Shown: positions 1 to 6,803 of the stretch, one piece after another
How the letters are laid out: each line of letters starts with the position of its first letter
Numbering within the stretch: the stretch's first letter is position 1
Translations under genes and position numbers: made by a program
DNA from: Euryarchaeota archaeon UBA124
GTDB lineage: Archaea > Thermoplasmatota > Poseidoniia > Poseidoniales > Poseidoniaceae
Assembly: GCA_002502215.1 (NCBI GenBank)
Contig: DAPT01000051.1
Span: 1-7,276, forward strand
Length of the DNA stretch: 7,276 nt
Direction: 5' to 3'
The notes under the pieces: generated by a model
Told to the model about the DNA's origin: nothing
The model's input: only the letters and a program-made list of their open reading frames with translations
The model's database searches: none

Positions 1-1686
1 AAAATCGACACCTTCTCTGACCGAGAGACCTTGCTCTTTCGCTGCCTGGCACACTCGTGCGTAATATGCGATGTCGTCAATTTTTCCGGCGGTGCAAGAC
101 CCGCCATAAGCGATGTCAATGGATACATCACCAATTTCATCGATGTAAGCGCCATTGGTTGGGTCACTGGGAATTCCCTCGTCTGGATTCCCGGGATGTG
201 CAACCATTGGACGGATTGTGGAGAGGTCGATGTGGTGAACACCTCCATGGTATTCTGCACCTTCATCAGGTTCGATGGCGCGACTACGCTGTTCCGTCAT
301 ATCGAGGTGAGACATTCGCCCTTCCATCCAATCGTAGAGAATGTCATCAGCCTCGCAAATCCCGGTTCTTGCTGAACACTCCGTAGCCATGTTGCACAAC
401 GTGGCACGTTCATCCGCAGAAAGTGATTTCAGACCAGGCCCACCGAATTCCATCGAGCGATTGAGCGTCAATTCCTTTCTTGCGTGATCTGCGAGGATGT
501 GCAGAATAACGTCCTTCGCAGTACATCCATCGTTCAACGCTCCACTGAGTTCAAAACGAATGGATTCAGGGACCTTTACAAAAGTAAATCCTGCTGAGAT
601 AAGGTTGGCATACTCTGTTGCTCCAACACCCCAAGTAAGGGCGTTGGATGCGCCTCCCATGCACGTGTGTGAATCTGTGGCTTGGATGAAATCTGCGATT
701 TCAATAAATTCCTCACGCGCAACTTGGTGACAGATTCCTGGTGAAACCCCATCAACGGCCGAATAATCGCGAACTCCCGTGTGTTCCTGGAAAACTTTCT
801 GCAACGTCCGCAAGGTCTCAACTTTGTGCATAAACGGCACGAATTTTGGATTGTGGTGCGCATACAGAAGGTGGTCCTCAAAAACCCCAAATTTCTTGGG
901 GTTGGTTAACCGATAGTCATCTCCGTAGGTCTCTTGCAAAAACGTGTGGACTTGCGCAGTTGTAAACTCATGTGAATATCCTCCCTGAACTTGAGCAATA
1001 ACAGGGTCCCCTGGCTTCACACAAACACCTTCTGGTTGGCCAACAAGGTTTCGAGCAATGATTTTCTCAGCCATGGTCATCGGGCGCCGCCCCATTGATA
1101 ATTCAGGCAATTGAAGTTCTCCGTTTTTCAAACGCTTTGAAAATTCAAACAATCCTCCGGATTTAAGAATCAGGCCTGTGACTTCGTCATATTGCGACGT
1201 AAATTCATCAAGTGTAAGCGATTCACCATTCTGCAAACGTGTTAGCATTTCATGATCGCCCATCAACTGTCCAAGGTTGATGTTGTTGCGTTCGTGAATC
1301 GGGGCAAAAGAAGCTGCGATAACAATCCGAATTCCAGCCCATCGCTCGCATTGAGCGGCTGTCTCTCGACTTGAGCCAGTTCCCTTTCTTTGGCCAGAAA
1401 CAATCACCTCAAACCCACCGTTAATGAGGGCATTCTCGTTGAAAACACGTAGGCCATTGTGCATTAAGCCAGCATAAGCATTCTTCGCAATCATTGCTGG
1501 CTCGTGATCAAAACATACCCAAGCAGGTGTCATGACATCGGTGTTGATGTCGTCGAGAAGGTCTTCCACGCCTAAATCTTCCATTCGCAGATTAAGCCCT
1601 TCGTACAACTGTTTGCGAATTAAATCAAGATCTTTCGTCAGGAATAAGACGCGTTTCCCGGGGGTGAGCGAAATTAAATCCAGCAT
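1..1686 (-). CDS. Aconitase-family hydro-lyase, swivel domain fused ahead of the LeuC-like catalytic domain (C-terminus off the left edge)
   Basis: Reading the minus strand gives 562 open codons running off the window. Residues 1-200 are a LeuD/aconitase swivel domain: INTDVMTPA at about 47-55 matches the LeuD and AcnB 'DTD/NTD...PA' strand, and TGSSRETA at 103-110 is the GSSR substrate-binding loop. From MTMAEKI (about 203) the LeuC-type catalytic domain follows, with ICHQV, TDSHTC (337-342), VPESIR, AKDVILHI and a GGSCTAG motif whose Cys531 matches the first iron-sulfur ligand. The expected later CxxC ligand pair and roughly the last 80-100 residues lie outside. The family dehydrates and rehydrates citrate, isopropylmalate or homocitrate using a [4Fe-4S] cluster; the substrate cannot be settled here. 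The order swivel-then-catalytic resembles AcnB without its HEAT domain, whereas LeuC and LeuD are usually separate and AcnA has its swivel last. Start: GAGG (1696-1699) sits 9 bases before ATG 1686; an in-frame ATG at 1695 directly abuts GAGG and would add three residues. It is divergent from TFB. Confidence 0.9.
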   Translation of the reverse strand, partial: MLDLISLTPGKRVLFLTKDLDLIRKQLYEGLNLRMEDLGVEDLLDDINTDVMTPAWVCFDHEPAMIAKNAYAGLMHNGLRVFNENALINGGFEVIVSGQRKGTGSSRETAAQCERWAGIRIVIAASFAPIHERNNINLGQLMGDHEMLTRLQNGESLTLDEFTSQYDEVTGLILKSGGLFEFSKRLKNGELQLPELSMGRRPMTMAEKIIARNLVGQPEGVCVKPGDPVIAQVQGGYSHEFTTAQVHTFLQETYGDDYRLTNPKKFGVFEDHLLYAHHNPKFVPFMHKVETLRTLQKVFQEHTGVRDYSAVDGVSPGICHQVAREEFIEIADFIQATDSHTCMGGASNALTWGVGATEYANLISAGFTFVKVPESIRFELSGALNDGCTAKDVILHILADHARKELTLNRSMEFGGPGLKSLSADERATLCNMATECSARTGICEADDILYDWMEGRMSHLDMTEQRSRAIEPDEGAEYHGGVHHIDLSTIRPMVAHPGNPDEGIPSDPTNGAYIDEIGDVSIDIAYGGSCTAGKIDDIAYYARVCQAAKEQGLSVREGVDF

Positions 1687-1779
1687 CTCTTGCATCCTCA
1701 ACCCCAACCCTGCTCAGGAGCCCTTGATGTTTAACCAATTCGCAGGTAGAGCCTCACAATCTGAAAACAACCAAGGGAA

Positions 1780-1799
1780 TAAGGTTTAAAAACACCTTA
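1780..1799. repeat. 6-bp-arm inverted repeat around the TATA-like element (possible operator)
   Basis: TAAGGT (1780-1785) and ACCTTA (1794-1799) are perfect reverse complements separated by 8 bases that hold most of the TATA-like element. A dimeric regulator bound here would block the promoter. No regulator is identified, and short inverted repeats occur by chance in AT-rich DNA. Confidence 0.35.
1785..1792 (+). promoter_or_regulatory. TATA-like box, probably for TFB
   Basis: TTTAAAAA resembles archaeal TATA elements. About 26 bases downstream puts transcription start near 1815-1818 and gives a leader of roughly 30 bases containing the Shine-Dalgarno, a normal arrangement. The element is nearly symmetrical, so it could also serve the minus-strand gene, though about 95 bases from that start. 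This is inferred from spacing and composition only. Confidence 0.4.
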
Positions 1800-1834
1800 C
1801 CAATCGTTCAAATAATTATCTCTCAAGATATTAT

Positions 1835-1840
1835 AGGTGA
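1835..1840 (+). promoter_or_regulatory. Shine-Dalgarno of TFB
   Basis: AGGTGA matches the anti-Shine-Dalgarno core of archaeal 16S rRNA and lies 6 bases before ATG 1847, fixing the TFB start. Confidence 0.75.
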
Positions 1841-1846
1841 AAATCA

Positions 1847-2773
1847 ATGGAAGACCAGCAAGTTGAAGATATTGTAAAGTGCCCAGAATGCGGCGGAAGA
1901 AACCTAACACGAGATGAAACTCGTGGAGAAGTCACGTGTGACGATTGCGGTCTTGTCTTGGAAGACAACGTTATCGATCAGGGAGCTGAATGGCGAGTGT
2001 TCTCTCCCGAACAAGGTGACCAAAGAGCAAGGACTGGTGCTCCAATGACGGTCATGCTCCACGACAAGGGTTTGTCGACGGACATCGACTGGCAGAACAA
2101 AGACTACTCTGGAAAGACAATCAATTCTCGTTATCGCTCTCAATTCTATCGCATGCGCAAGTGGCAAAAGCGAAGTCGCGTAAGCAATGCTACAGAACGT
2201 AATCTTGCAATGGCGCTCGCAGAACTTGATCGTATGGCGAGTAGACTTGAGCTTCCAAAGACGGTTCGCGAAGCAGCTGCCGTGAATTACAAGAAAGCAG
2301 TTGACAAGCGACTTATTCGCGGTCGTTCAATTGAAGGTGTTGCTGCTGCATCGCTGTATGCTGCATGTCGGCAGTGCGGCGTTCCACGAACACTGGATGA
2401 GATCGGACAAGCATCTCGAACAGGACGAAAAGAAATCGGCCGAACCTATCGATTCATGGTTCGCGAATTAAAAATGAAAATCATGCCAACAGGTCCAGAA
2501 GACTACATTTCTCGATTCTGCTCAGGTCTGGGATTGGATTCGGAAGTTGAAGCAAAAGCGTATGAGTTGATCAAAGCCGCCCAAGAAAAGGAATTGACCA
2601 GCGGCCGTGGACCAACAGGCATCGCTGCATCAATCATATACATTGCATCCGTTCTCTGCGGCAAGCGCCGTACACAGCGGGAAGTTGCAGAAGTCGCTGG
2701 TGTCACCGAGGTCACAATTCGTAATCGTTACAAGGAATTGATTCAGAACCTCAACATTGAGTTGGATATCTGA
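1847..2773 (+). CDS. tfb: Transcription initiation factor B (TFB, archaeal TFIIB)
   Basis: This 308-residue protein has the full TFB architecture and the usual family length. An N-terminal zinc ribbon uses Cys12, Cys15, Cys31 and Cys34 (CPEC...CDDC). The conserved B-reader and linker follow at about 40-75 (DQGAEWRVF, then an arginine-containing TGAP segment). Two cyclin-like repeats occupy about 115-205 and 217-305; the second ends in a helix-turn-helix (TQREVAEVAGVTEVTIRNRY) of the type that contacts the BRE element upstream of TATA. TFB binds the TBP-TATA complex and recruits and activates RNA polymerase. ATG 1847 is supported by AGGTGA 6 bases upstream. No key residue is missing. Whether it is the only TFB in the genome cannot be told here. 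The HEAT-like gene follows after 19 bases and is probably on the same transcript. Confidence 0.97.
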   Translation: MEDQQVEDIVKCPECGGRNLTRDETRGEVTCDDCGLVLEDNVIDQGAEWRVFSPEQGDQRARTGAPMTVMLHDKGLSTDIDWQNKDYSGKTINSRYRSQFYRMRKWQKRSRVSNATERNLAMALAELDRMASRLELPKTVREAAAVNYKKAVDKRLIRGRSIEGVAAASLYAACRQCGVPRTLDEIGQASRTGRKEIGRTYRFMVRELKMKIMPTGPEDYISRFCSGLGLDSEVEAKAYELIKAAQEKELTSGRGPTGIAASIIYIASVLCGKRRTQREVAEVAGVTEVTIRNRYKELIQNLNIELDI

Positions 2774-2780
2774 GGAAAGT

Positions 2781-2784
2781 AGGT
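2781..2784 (+). promoter_or_regulatory. Shine-Dalgarno of the HEAT-like gene
   Basis: AGGT lies 8 bases before ATG 2793. It favours that start over an in-frame TTG at 2757 that would overlap the end of TFB. Confidence 0.55.
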
Positions 2785-2792
2785 CGTTCTTC

Positions 2793-4271
2793 ATGAGCAA
2801 GAGCCGTGATGCAATTGCGAAAGCGACGTTCGAGGTCGTTGCTACGCGACTTGTTCGCGCGCTTGAAGAGGGCACGAAAGTGTGGCCTTTGCCCGCCCCT
2901 CCGATGACCGATCCCGATTTTCCACCGCACAGTCCCGAACGGGATCAAGATCTGATTGCACAAGGCTTGTCGATGCTTCATGCCGATGTTGGTATGTTCG
3001 ATCGCCACTTATCCACAATTGTTGATTTGATTGTTCCCCATCGAATGAATTTAAGCGACGACCCGTTTGAAGTGCATCAAAAATGGCTCGCTCGGCGCAC
3101 CGATGACGTCGCACAGCGAATGCTCTTCTGCATTGCAACGGACTGGTTAGCCCAAGCCTTTGACCCAACCGCACCCAACACAGACCGGTGGTGGCTTGCT
3201 GTCGCTTTGGTCAATGGACTTGCAACAACTCCGTTTGGACAACCCGTCCATCAAGGATATCACTTGGTCGAATCAATAGCCCTAGCTGAACGGCCAGGAA
3301 CATGGCACACACAACCAGAGGACGGCCCTCAAAACATGGGTTGGAATCCCAATGCCGTCGTGCCAAGAACAACATCCGTGGTTGCTCATGACGCAGGAGT
3401 TGACGCAGCCGTCTGGTTGTTGAATTGCTTAGAGAACGACGATCTGGATCGCCGTCTTTTGCTTATGGAGTGGGTAAAACTTCTCCTCGAGCGACCTGCA
3501 CTCATTGAACCGCTTTGTCTGGTTGATATCCTCATTCGACGCTCAGCCGATGACCATCAGGAGGTAGCATCGAAAGTCATCCTCTGCCTCGCACGTCTTC
3601 TGGAATTCGATGAAGAGCAAGGACTCCAAGTCGCAAAGCGACTCCACGAGCGAAAAGAGTTGTTAATTCGTCGTGGTATGGCAGATGTTCTCACTCGAAT
3701 ATTCCGTCGAACTGGATGGAAAGCGGTTCCGTTCCTTGATGAGATGCTTGAGGATGAGGATGAAAGTGTCCTTGCCGCAGCGTCCGCCACTGTTGGCGAT
3801 TTGAAATTCCTCGATGGGGATGTGTGGGCTGACCGTCTCGTATCCCTATTGGATCACGATGTTGCAATTGTCCGCCGAAACATCGTTTTGAGCCTTCGCG
3901 ATTACGTTGAGGCCTATCCTGACGATGAACGCCAAATCATCCCTTCATTATGGAACGACGGAGATGAGGTTGTCCAGATACGTCTGCGAGAATTATTGAT
4001 GCGTATGGACGAAATACACCCAGATCGTTTTGCAAAGAATCTCCCCCTGCTCAAACCAGAGCGACTCGAGGCATTGTGGATGACCATGGATGCGCGTCGC
4101 AAAGGACGTAGTCAACAATGGAAGGATTGGCTGACAAACGAAGGCACCTTGCCAGAACCAATCGTTGCCATCCAAGAAATTCATCAGAGTACAGGGGAAG
4201 CACCCGACGAGCTGCCCGACGTAGACGATGCTCTGAACATGCTTGATGACACACTTGGATTCATCGATTGA
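2793..4271 (+). CDS. HEAT-repeat-like alpha-helical protein, function unknown
   Basis: I do not recognise a specific family. With ATG 2793 the protein has 492 residues, no signal peptide and no membrane segment, so it is probably cytoplasmic. The N-terminal 200 residues contain a proline-rich stretch (WPLPAPPMTDPDFPP, about 31-45) and a Trp-containing helical region (DRWWLAVALVNGLA). From about 203 to 420 it is a run of amphipathic helix pairs with HEAT/ARM-like spacing, clearest at about 308-390 (VPFLDEMLEDEDESVLAAAS, then RLVSLLDHDVAIVRRNIVLS): a leucine-rich helix, an acidic turn with Asp-x-Val, then a second helix. The C-terminal tail is acidic (ELPDVDDALNMLDDTLGFID). HEAT solenoids usually bind proteins, so a scaffold or adaptor role is plausible. 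It begins 19 bases after TFB on the same strand, suggesting shared transcription. No catalytic motif is visible. Confidence 0.85.
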   Translation: MSKSRDAIAKATFEVVATRLVRALEEGTKVWPLPAPPMTDPDFPPHSPERDQDLIAQGLSMLHADVGMFDRHLSTIVDLIVPHRMNLSDDPFEVHQKWLARRTDDVAQRMLFCIATDWLAQAFDPTAPNTDRWWLAVALVNGLATTPFGQPVHQGYHLVESIALAERPGTWHTQPEDGPQNMGWNPNAVVPRTTSVVAHDAGVDAAVWLLNCLENDDLDRRLLLMEWVKLLLERPALIEPLCLVDILIRRSADDHQEVASKVILCLARLLEFDEEQGLQVAKRLHERKELLIRRGMADVLTRIFRRTGWKAVPFLDEMLEDEDESVLAAASATVGDLKFLDGDVWADRLVSLLDHDVAIVRRNIVLSLRDYVEAYPDDERQIIPSLWNDGDEVVQIRLRELLMRMDEIHPDRFAKNLPLLKPERLEALWMTMDARRKGRSQQWKDWLTNEGTLPEPIVAIQEIHQSTGEAPDELPDVDDALNMLDDTLGFID

Positions 4272-4326
4272 ATTGTATTGACGGGGATGCGACATCCTGA
4301 TAACGGATGCAAAGTTGCTAATTCCG
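4272..4326 (+). other. 55-base gap before the surface-protein gene, with a small hairpin
   Basis: GGATG (4285-4289) and CATCC (4293-4297) form a 5-bp stem with a 3-base loop, and GGATGC recurs at 4305-4310. There is no poly-T run and no clear TATA box, so I cannot say whether this gap ends the TFB-HEAT transcript, starts a new one, or is simply read through. Confidence 0.35.
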
Positions 4327-6339
4327 ATGAGGATTCAAGCTTGCACGATGATTCTTCTTCTTTTGTTGGTCATGCCGGTACAACCAGTTTCAGCCAATGA
4401 AGAAGATTCAACGCTTGAAGCACGAGAAGCGGAGGCTGAATTTCTACCAGACATCGAAACGACCCGAGTAACGTGGAGAAATATTGCAACAACCGATGGG
4501 CTGCTCCTCGATCAATTAAAAATGGCAACATACGAAATCCATCGAAGTGATAACGGTCGATTTTACCAAAACTCTATGACAGCGGAGACAATTATCGTTG
4601 ACAAGATTCCGGCGTGTTTCATGAACGATTTGAATGAAGATTGTTCTGGGAAAGTGCACTCAATCCTCTATGAACCAAGCCCGGGGGACCAACGCAATGT
4701 GTACTACGCCATTGTGACCGTCTTACGAGATGGAACACGTACTGAATCCGCGAATATTGGCTATTCCCAAACCATGCCTGGGCACATCGAAGTTGTTGCG
4801 CCATCAGTAGCGCCGGAACAGTTCAATGCCTCGTACGATGTTGCCAACATGTCAACAGTATTCACTTGGCGCCCGGCTTGTCCCGGTAACAACTTTTACC
4901 ATACACTGTACGAGCATAACGAACCTGCGACAAGAGCAACATGGGGCGAAATTGACAAAACGATCGTGACTAATTATATTCCTGCAAGCGCTTCAAAGTA
5001 TTCCATCTATTGGGCGAATCAATCTGTTGAACGGGAAATATACTACACGCTCACATGCTATTATCCAGCGTACAATGACGGGCAGTATTCCTCCCCAGCC
5101 ATGGAGGATACTCGCCTTCACAGTGGAAACACCCTTGCGACCCCGCTTGTAGAAGACAACCAAGCACCAAGATATGGGGGCTCGCTGTCTGCACAATTTA
5201 ATCTGGATGTGACTCAAACAATCTTGCAATGGAGCCAAACAACACAACCTGAAGCCGATAAAATCCGAATTTATCACGCAACCAACCCCATTGTTTCATT
5301 GGAGCAGAGTGGAGTTCAACTTCTTGCAGAATTGGATTCGACCAGCGTTGAGTTCATTCATCATTTACCAGCCGATTGGATGCTGACATCGTATTATGCA
5401 GTCGGGCTGGTTGATGATGTGGGAAATGCACAAATCGATCAGTTTGACGTTTCCGGGAAGGTTGGTCCAATCGTTGAACGAAATCTGCCCATCTCCATAA
5501 CATCGCTGCAGGCTGAACAAGAAAACGCTACAATCCATTTCCAATGGGATCTCGATCCACAATTCATTAGTGGTGATGCGGTTTTATGGACGTCCACATC
5601 ACCAAATCCAGACATGTCTCCCGCTTGGGAGGAGATTACCCGACTTAACCCGCAAAATCTCGAACATCACATGATTGCGAACGCATCGACCTCAGCTTGG
5701 TATGCACTGACACTGGAAGGGACCTGGGGATCGTCACCGAGCGTTCACCACGATAATCGGATATACATCGGCAAAAATGCTGTACAACTAACACCCTCTA
5801 CAGAACAGACAGATCCTGAATCACCGAATCAAGAAGAGGTTAGCAACCTAACAAATGTCCCAGATTTTGCCATCCACCTTAGCAATGAGAATGTCACTTT
5901 GCAGAACGGCGATTGGATAACACTTGAATCACAAACCAATCAAACTTTCACGCTGAAATTTACACACTCTCAATCAAATTCAACAATTCGGTGGACAGAT
6001 GCTCTAAATTCAAACCCATTCTGGTCAGCCGCCGAAAAGTCAGGCAATGAATTTTCAATTTCCATCTCTGAACCGATCAACCTTATCCACATTGAATCCA
6101 CTGATGTTAACGGCGAAATTGACATTGTACGGGTTGGCATTGATTGGCCAGACAATTTCGTCGAAGAATCTGAAACGAATGAGTCCGAAGAAGTAATTCT
6201 GGATGAGATGGCCGCAGCGGAAGAAGAGTCGATATCGATGCCACTGCTGATTGTTATTGGGATTATTGCGGCCTACATTACAGTAATCTTGTCGATGAAG
6301 AAAAGCGATGAGCTCTCTTACAGTTCTGAAGAGGAGTAG
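4327..6339 (+). CDS. Secreted, C-terminally anchored surface protein with four fibronectin-III-like repeats
   Basis: The 670 residues begin with a signal peptide (MRIQACTMILLLLLVMPVQP, probable cleavage after VSA near 23) and end with one hydrophobic helix (about 638-657, from MPLLIVIG) followed by KK and a short acidic tail. It should therefore be a type I membrane protein with nearly everything outside the cell. The ectodomain carries four similar beta-sandwich units. Each has a Trp-containing early strand (VTWRN, FTWRP, LQWSQ, FQWDL) and a late Y/W-Y pair at 126-127, 239-240, 356-357 and 458-459 (VYYAI, IYYTL, SYYAV, AWYAL), as in fibronectin type III folds. A fifth beta-rich region spans about 512-604, then an acidic stalk. 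Ten N-x-S/T sequons suggest N-glycosylation. ATG 4327 is chosen for the signal peptide; TTG 4315 is in frame, and neither has a clear Shine-Dalgarno. Ligand or role is unknown: adhesion, envelope structure or substrate binding are possible. Confidence 0.88.
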   Translation: MRIQACTMILLLLLVMPVQPVSANEEDSTLEAREAEAEFLPDIETTRVTWRNIATTDGLLLDQLKMATYEIHRSDNGRFYQNSMTAETIIVDKIPACFMNDLNEDCSGKVHSILYEPSPGDQRNVYYAIVTVLRDGTRTESANIGYSQTMPGHIEVVAPSVAPEQFNASYDVANMSTVFTWRPACPGNNFYHTLYEHNEPATRATWGEIDKTIVTNYIPASASKYSIYWANQSVEREIYYTLTCYYPAYNDGQYSSPAMEDTRLHSGNTLATPLVEDNQAPRYGGSLSAQFNLDVTQTILQWSQTTQPEADKIRIYHATNPIVSLEQSGVQLLAELDSTSVEFIHHLPADWMLTSYYAVGLVDDVGNAQIDQFDVSGKVGPIVERNLPISITSLQAEQENATIHFQWDLDPQFISGDAVLWTSTSPNPDMSPAWEEITRLNPQNLEHHMIANASTSAWYALTLEGTWGSSPSVHHDNRIYIGKNAVQLTPSTEQTDPESPNQEEVSNLTNVPDFAIHLSNENVTLQNGDWITLESQTNQTFTLKFTHSQSNSTIRWTDALNSNPFWSAAEKSGNEFSISISEPINLIHIESTDVNGEIDIVRVGIDWPDNFVEESETNESEEVILDEMAAAEEESISMPLLIVIGIIAAYITVILSMKKSDELSYSSEEE

Positions 6340-6352
6340 TTCACTCCTCTTC
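6328..6352. terminator. Perfect 10-bp hairpin across two convergent stop codons (possible bidirectional terminator)
   Basis: Bases 6328-6337 (GAAGAGGAGT) and 6343-6352 (ACTCCTCTTC) are exact reverse complements with a 5-base loop. The stem contains the last codons of both flanking genes and touches both stop codons. It could pair in either transcript. No strong T-run follows on either side, and archaeal termination mainly depends on U-rich tracts, so the terminator role is uncertain although the structure is plain. Confidence 0.5.
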
Positions 6353-6751
6353 TTTCAAAGGGCCATTCGTGATCAAATAAGCATAAATTCCGGTATAAGC
6401 AATAAGCAGGCCAATGAGCATCAGCAATATTCCCGCTGGTTTGGGAAGCATGTTCCCAAGTGAGGTGTTTCCAGAGGTCCAAGCAAGTCCTAGAACCAAA
6501 ACACCGATGGCCAAAACGACTTTCCAGGTGGATTCAGGGCGCTCCCAGAGATCGATCGACGGAACGACACCAAATACAGCGAAGGCGTGTTCATACCAAC
6601 TCAAATAGAGAAGAGACAAACCAACCAAGCCGCTTATTCCTCTGGAAAATGAGGCATCCAACCATGGCCCTGCAGGCAGGAAGTCAAAAAATGAAAAGGA
6701 AAGAAACACCAGTCCACTGACGAAGAGAATCACCTTCCGCTTTCGCTCCAT
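6341..6751 (-). CDS. Small four-helix membrane protein, function unknown
   Basis: The 136-residue product starts MERKRKVILF, a positively charged N-terminus that should face the cytoplasm. It has hydrophobic segments at about 7-25, 39-61, 77-93 and 106-127, with a soluble connector between helices 2 and 3 (PSIDLWERPEST, about 64-75) and an acidic C-terminus (LKEEE). No family motif or catalytic residue is recognised. The start is uncertain: ATG 6751 gives the cleanest membrane-protein N-terminus, but in-frame ATGs at 6802 and 6850 would lengthen it, the latter overlapping the divergent nucleotidyltransferase gene. No Shine-Dalgarno decides between them. Its stop codon is one base from that of the surface-protein gene on the opposite strand, and the two share a terminal hairpin. 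Confidence 0.75.
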   Translation of the reverse strand: MERKRKVILFVSGLVFLSFSFFDFLPAGPWLDASFSRGISGLVGLSLLYLSWYEHAFAVFGVVPSIDLWERPESTWKVVLAIGVLVLGLAWTSGNTSLGNMLPKPAGILLMLIGLLIAYTGIYAYLITNGPLKEEE

Positions 6752-6803
6752 CGGTTGAACCAGAAGGTATACGCTTGATAGCCTGTTGCTTGTAAGCGCC
6801 ATT
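6752..6803. promoter_or_regulatory. Short divergent promoter region
   Basis: Fifty-two bases separate the membrane-protein gene from the nucleotidyltransferase gene. GTATAC (6767-6772), a self-complementary TATA-like hexamer, lies about 33 bases before ATG 6804; that spacing would allow a leaderless or nearly leaderless plus-strand transcript. No Shine-Dalgarno precedes either start. This is an inference from spacing only. Confidence 0.3.

Larger units (their letters stand above)
1687..1846. promoter_or_regulatory. Divergent control region between the aconitase-family gene and TFB
   Basis: This 160-base, AT-rich stretch separates two genes transcribed away from each other, so it should hold both promoters. 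I see one good TATA-like element (TTTAAAAA, 1785-1792), embedded in a short inverted repeat, and a Shine-Dalgarno for TFB. An in-frame TGA just upstream on the minus strand rules out a much longer aconitase N-terminus. No RNA gene or small ORF is convincing here. Confidence 0.6.

Noticed and set aside
31..890. Several open frames of 77-114 codons on either strand at the left end
   Set aside because: They lie inside the continuous minus-strand aconitase-family gene, whose conserved motifs run through the whole stretch, and their products are low-complexity or motif-free.
1532..1789. Plus-strand 85-codon frame leading toward TFB
   Set aside because: It overlaps the aconitase N-terminus antisense, has a serine/arginine-rich composition typical of a shadow frame, and no ribosome-binding site.
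2757..2792. TTG start extending the HEAT-like protein by 12 residues into TFB
   Set aside because: ATG 2793 has AGGT at good spacing; the extension would overlap the TFB C-terminus and starts with a rare codon.
3993..4295. Minus-strand 100-codon frame over the end of the HEAT-like gene
   Set aside because: It is antisense to a continuous coding gene, lacks recognisable features and has no ribosome-binding site.
6414..6720. Plus-strand open frames of 64 and 86 codons at the right end
   Set aside because: They are antisense to the four-helix membrane protein; their products are basic and without motifs.
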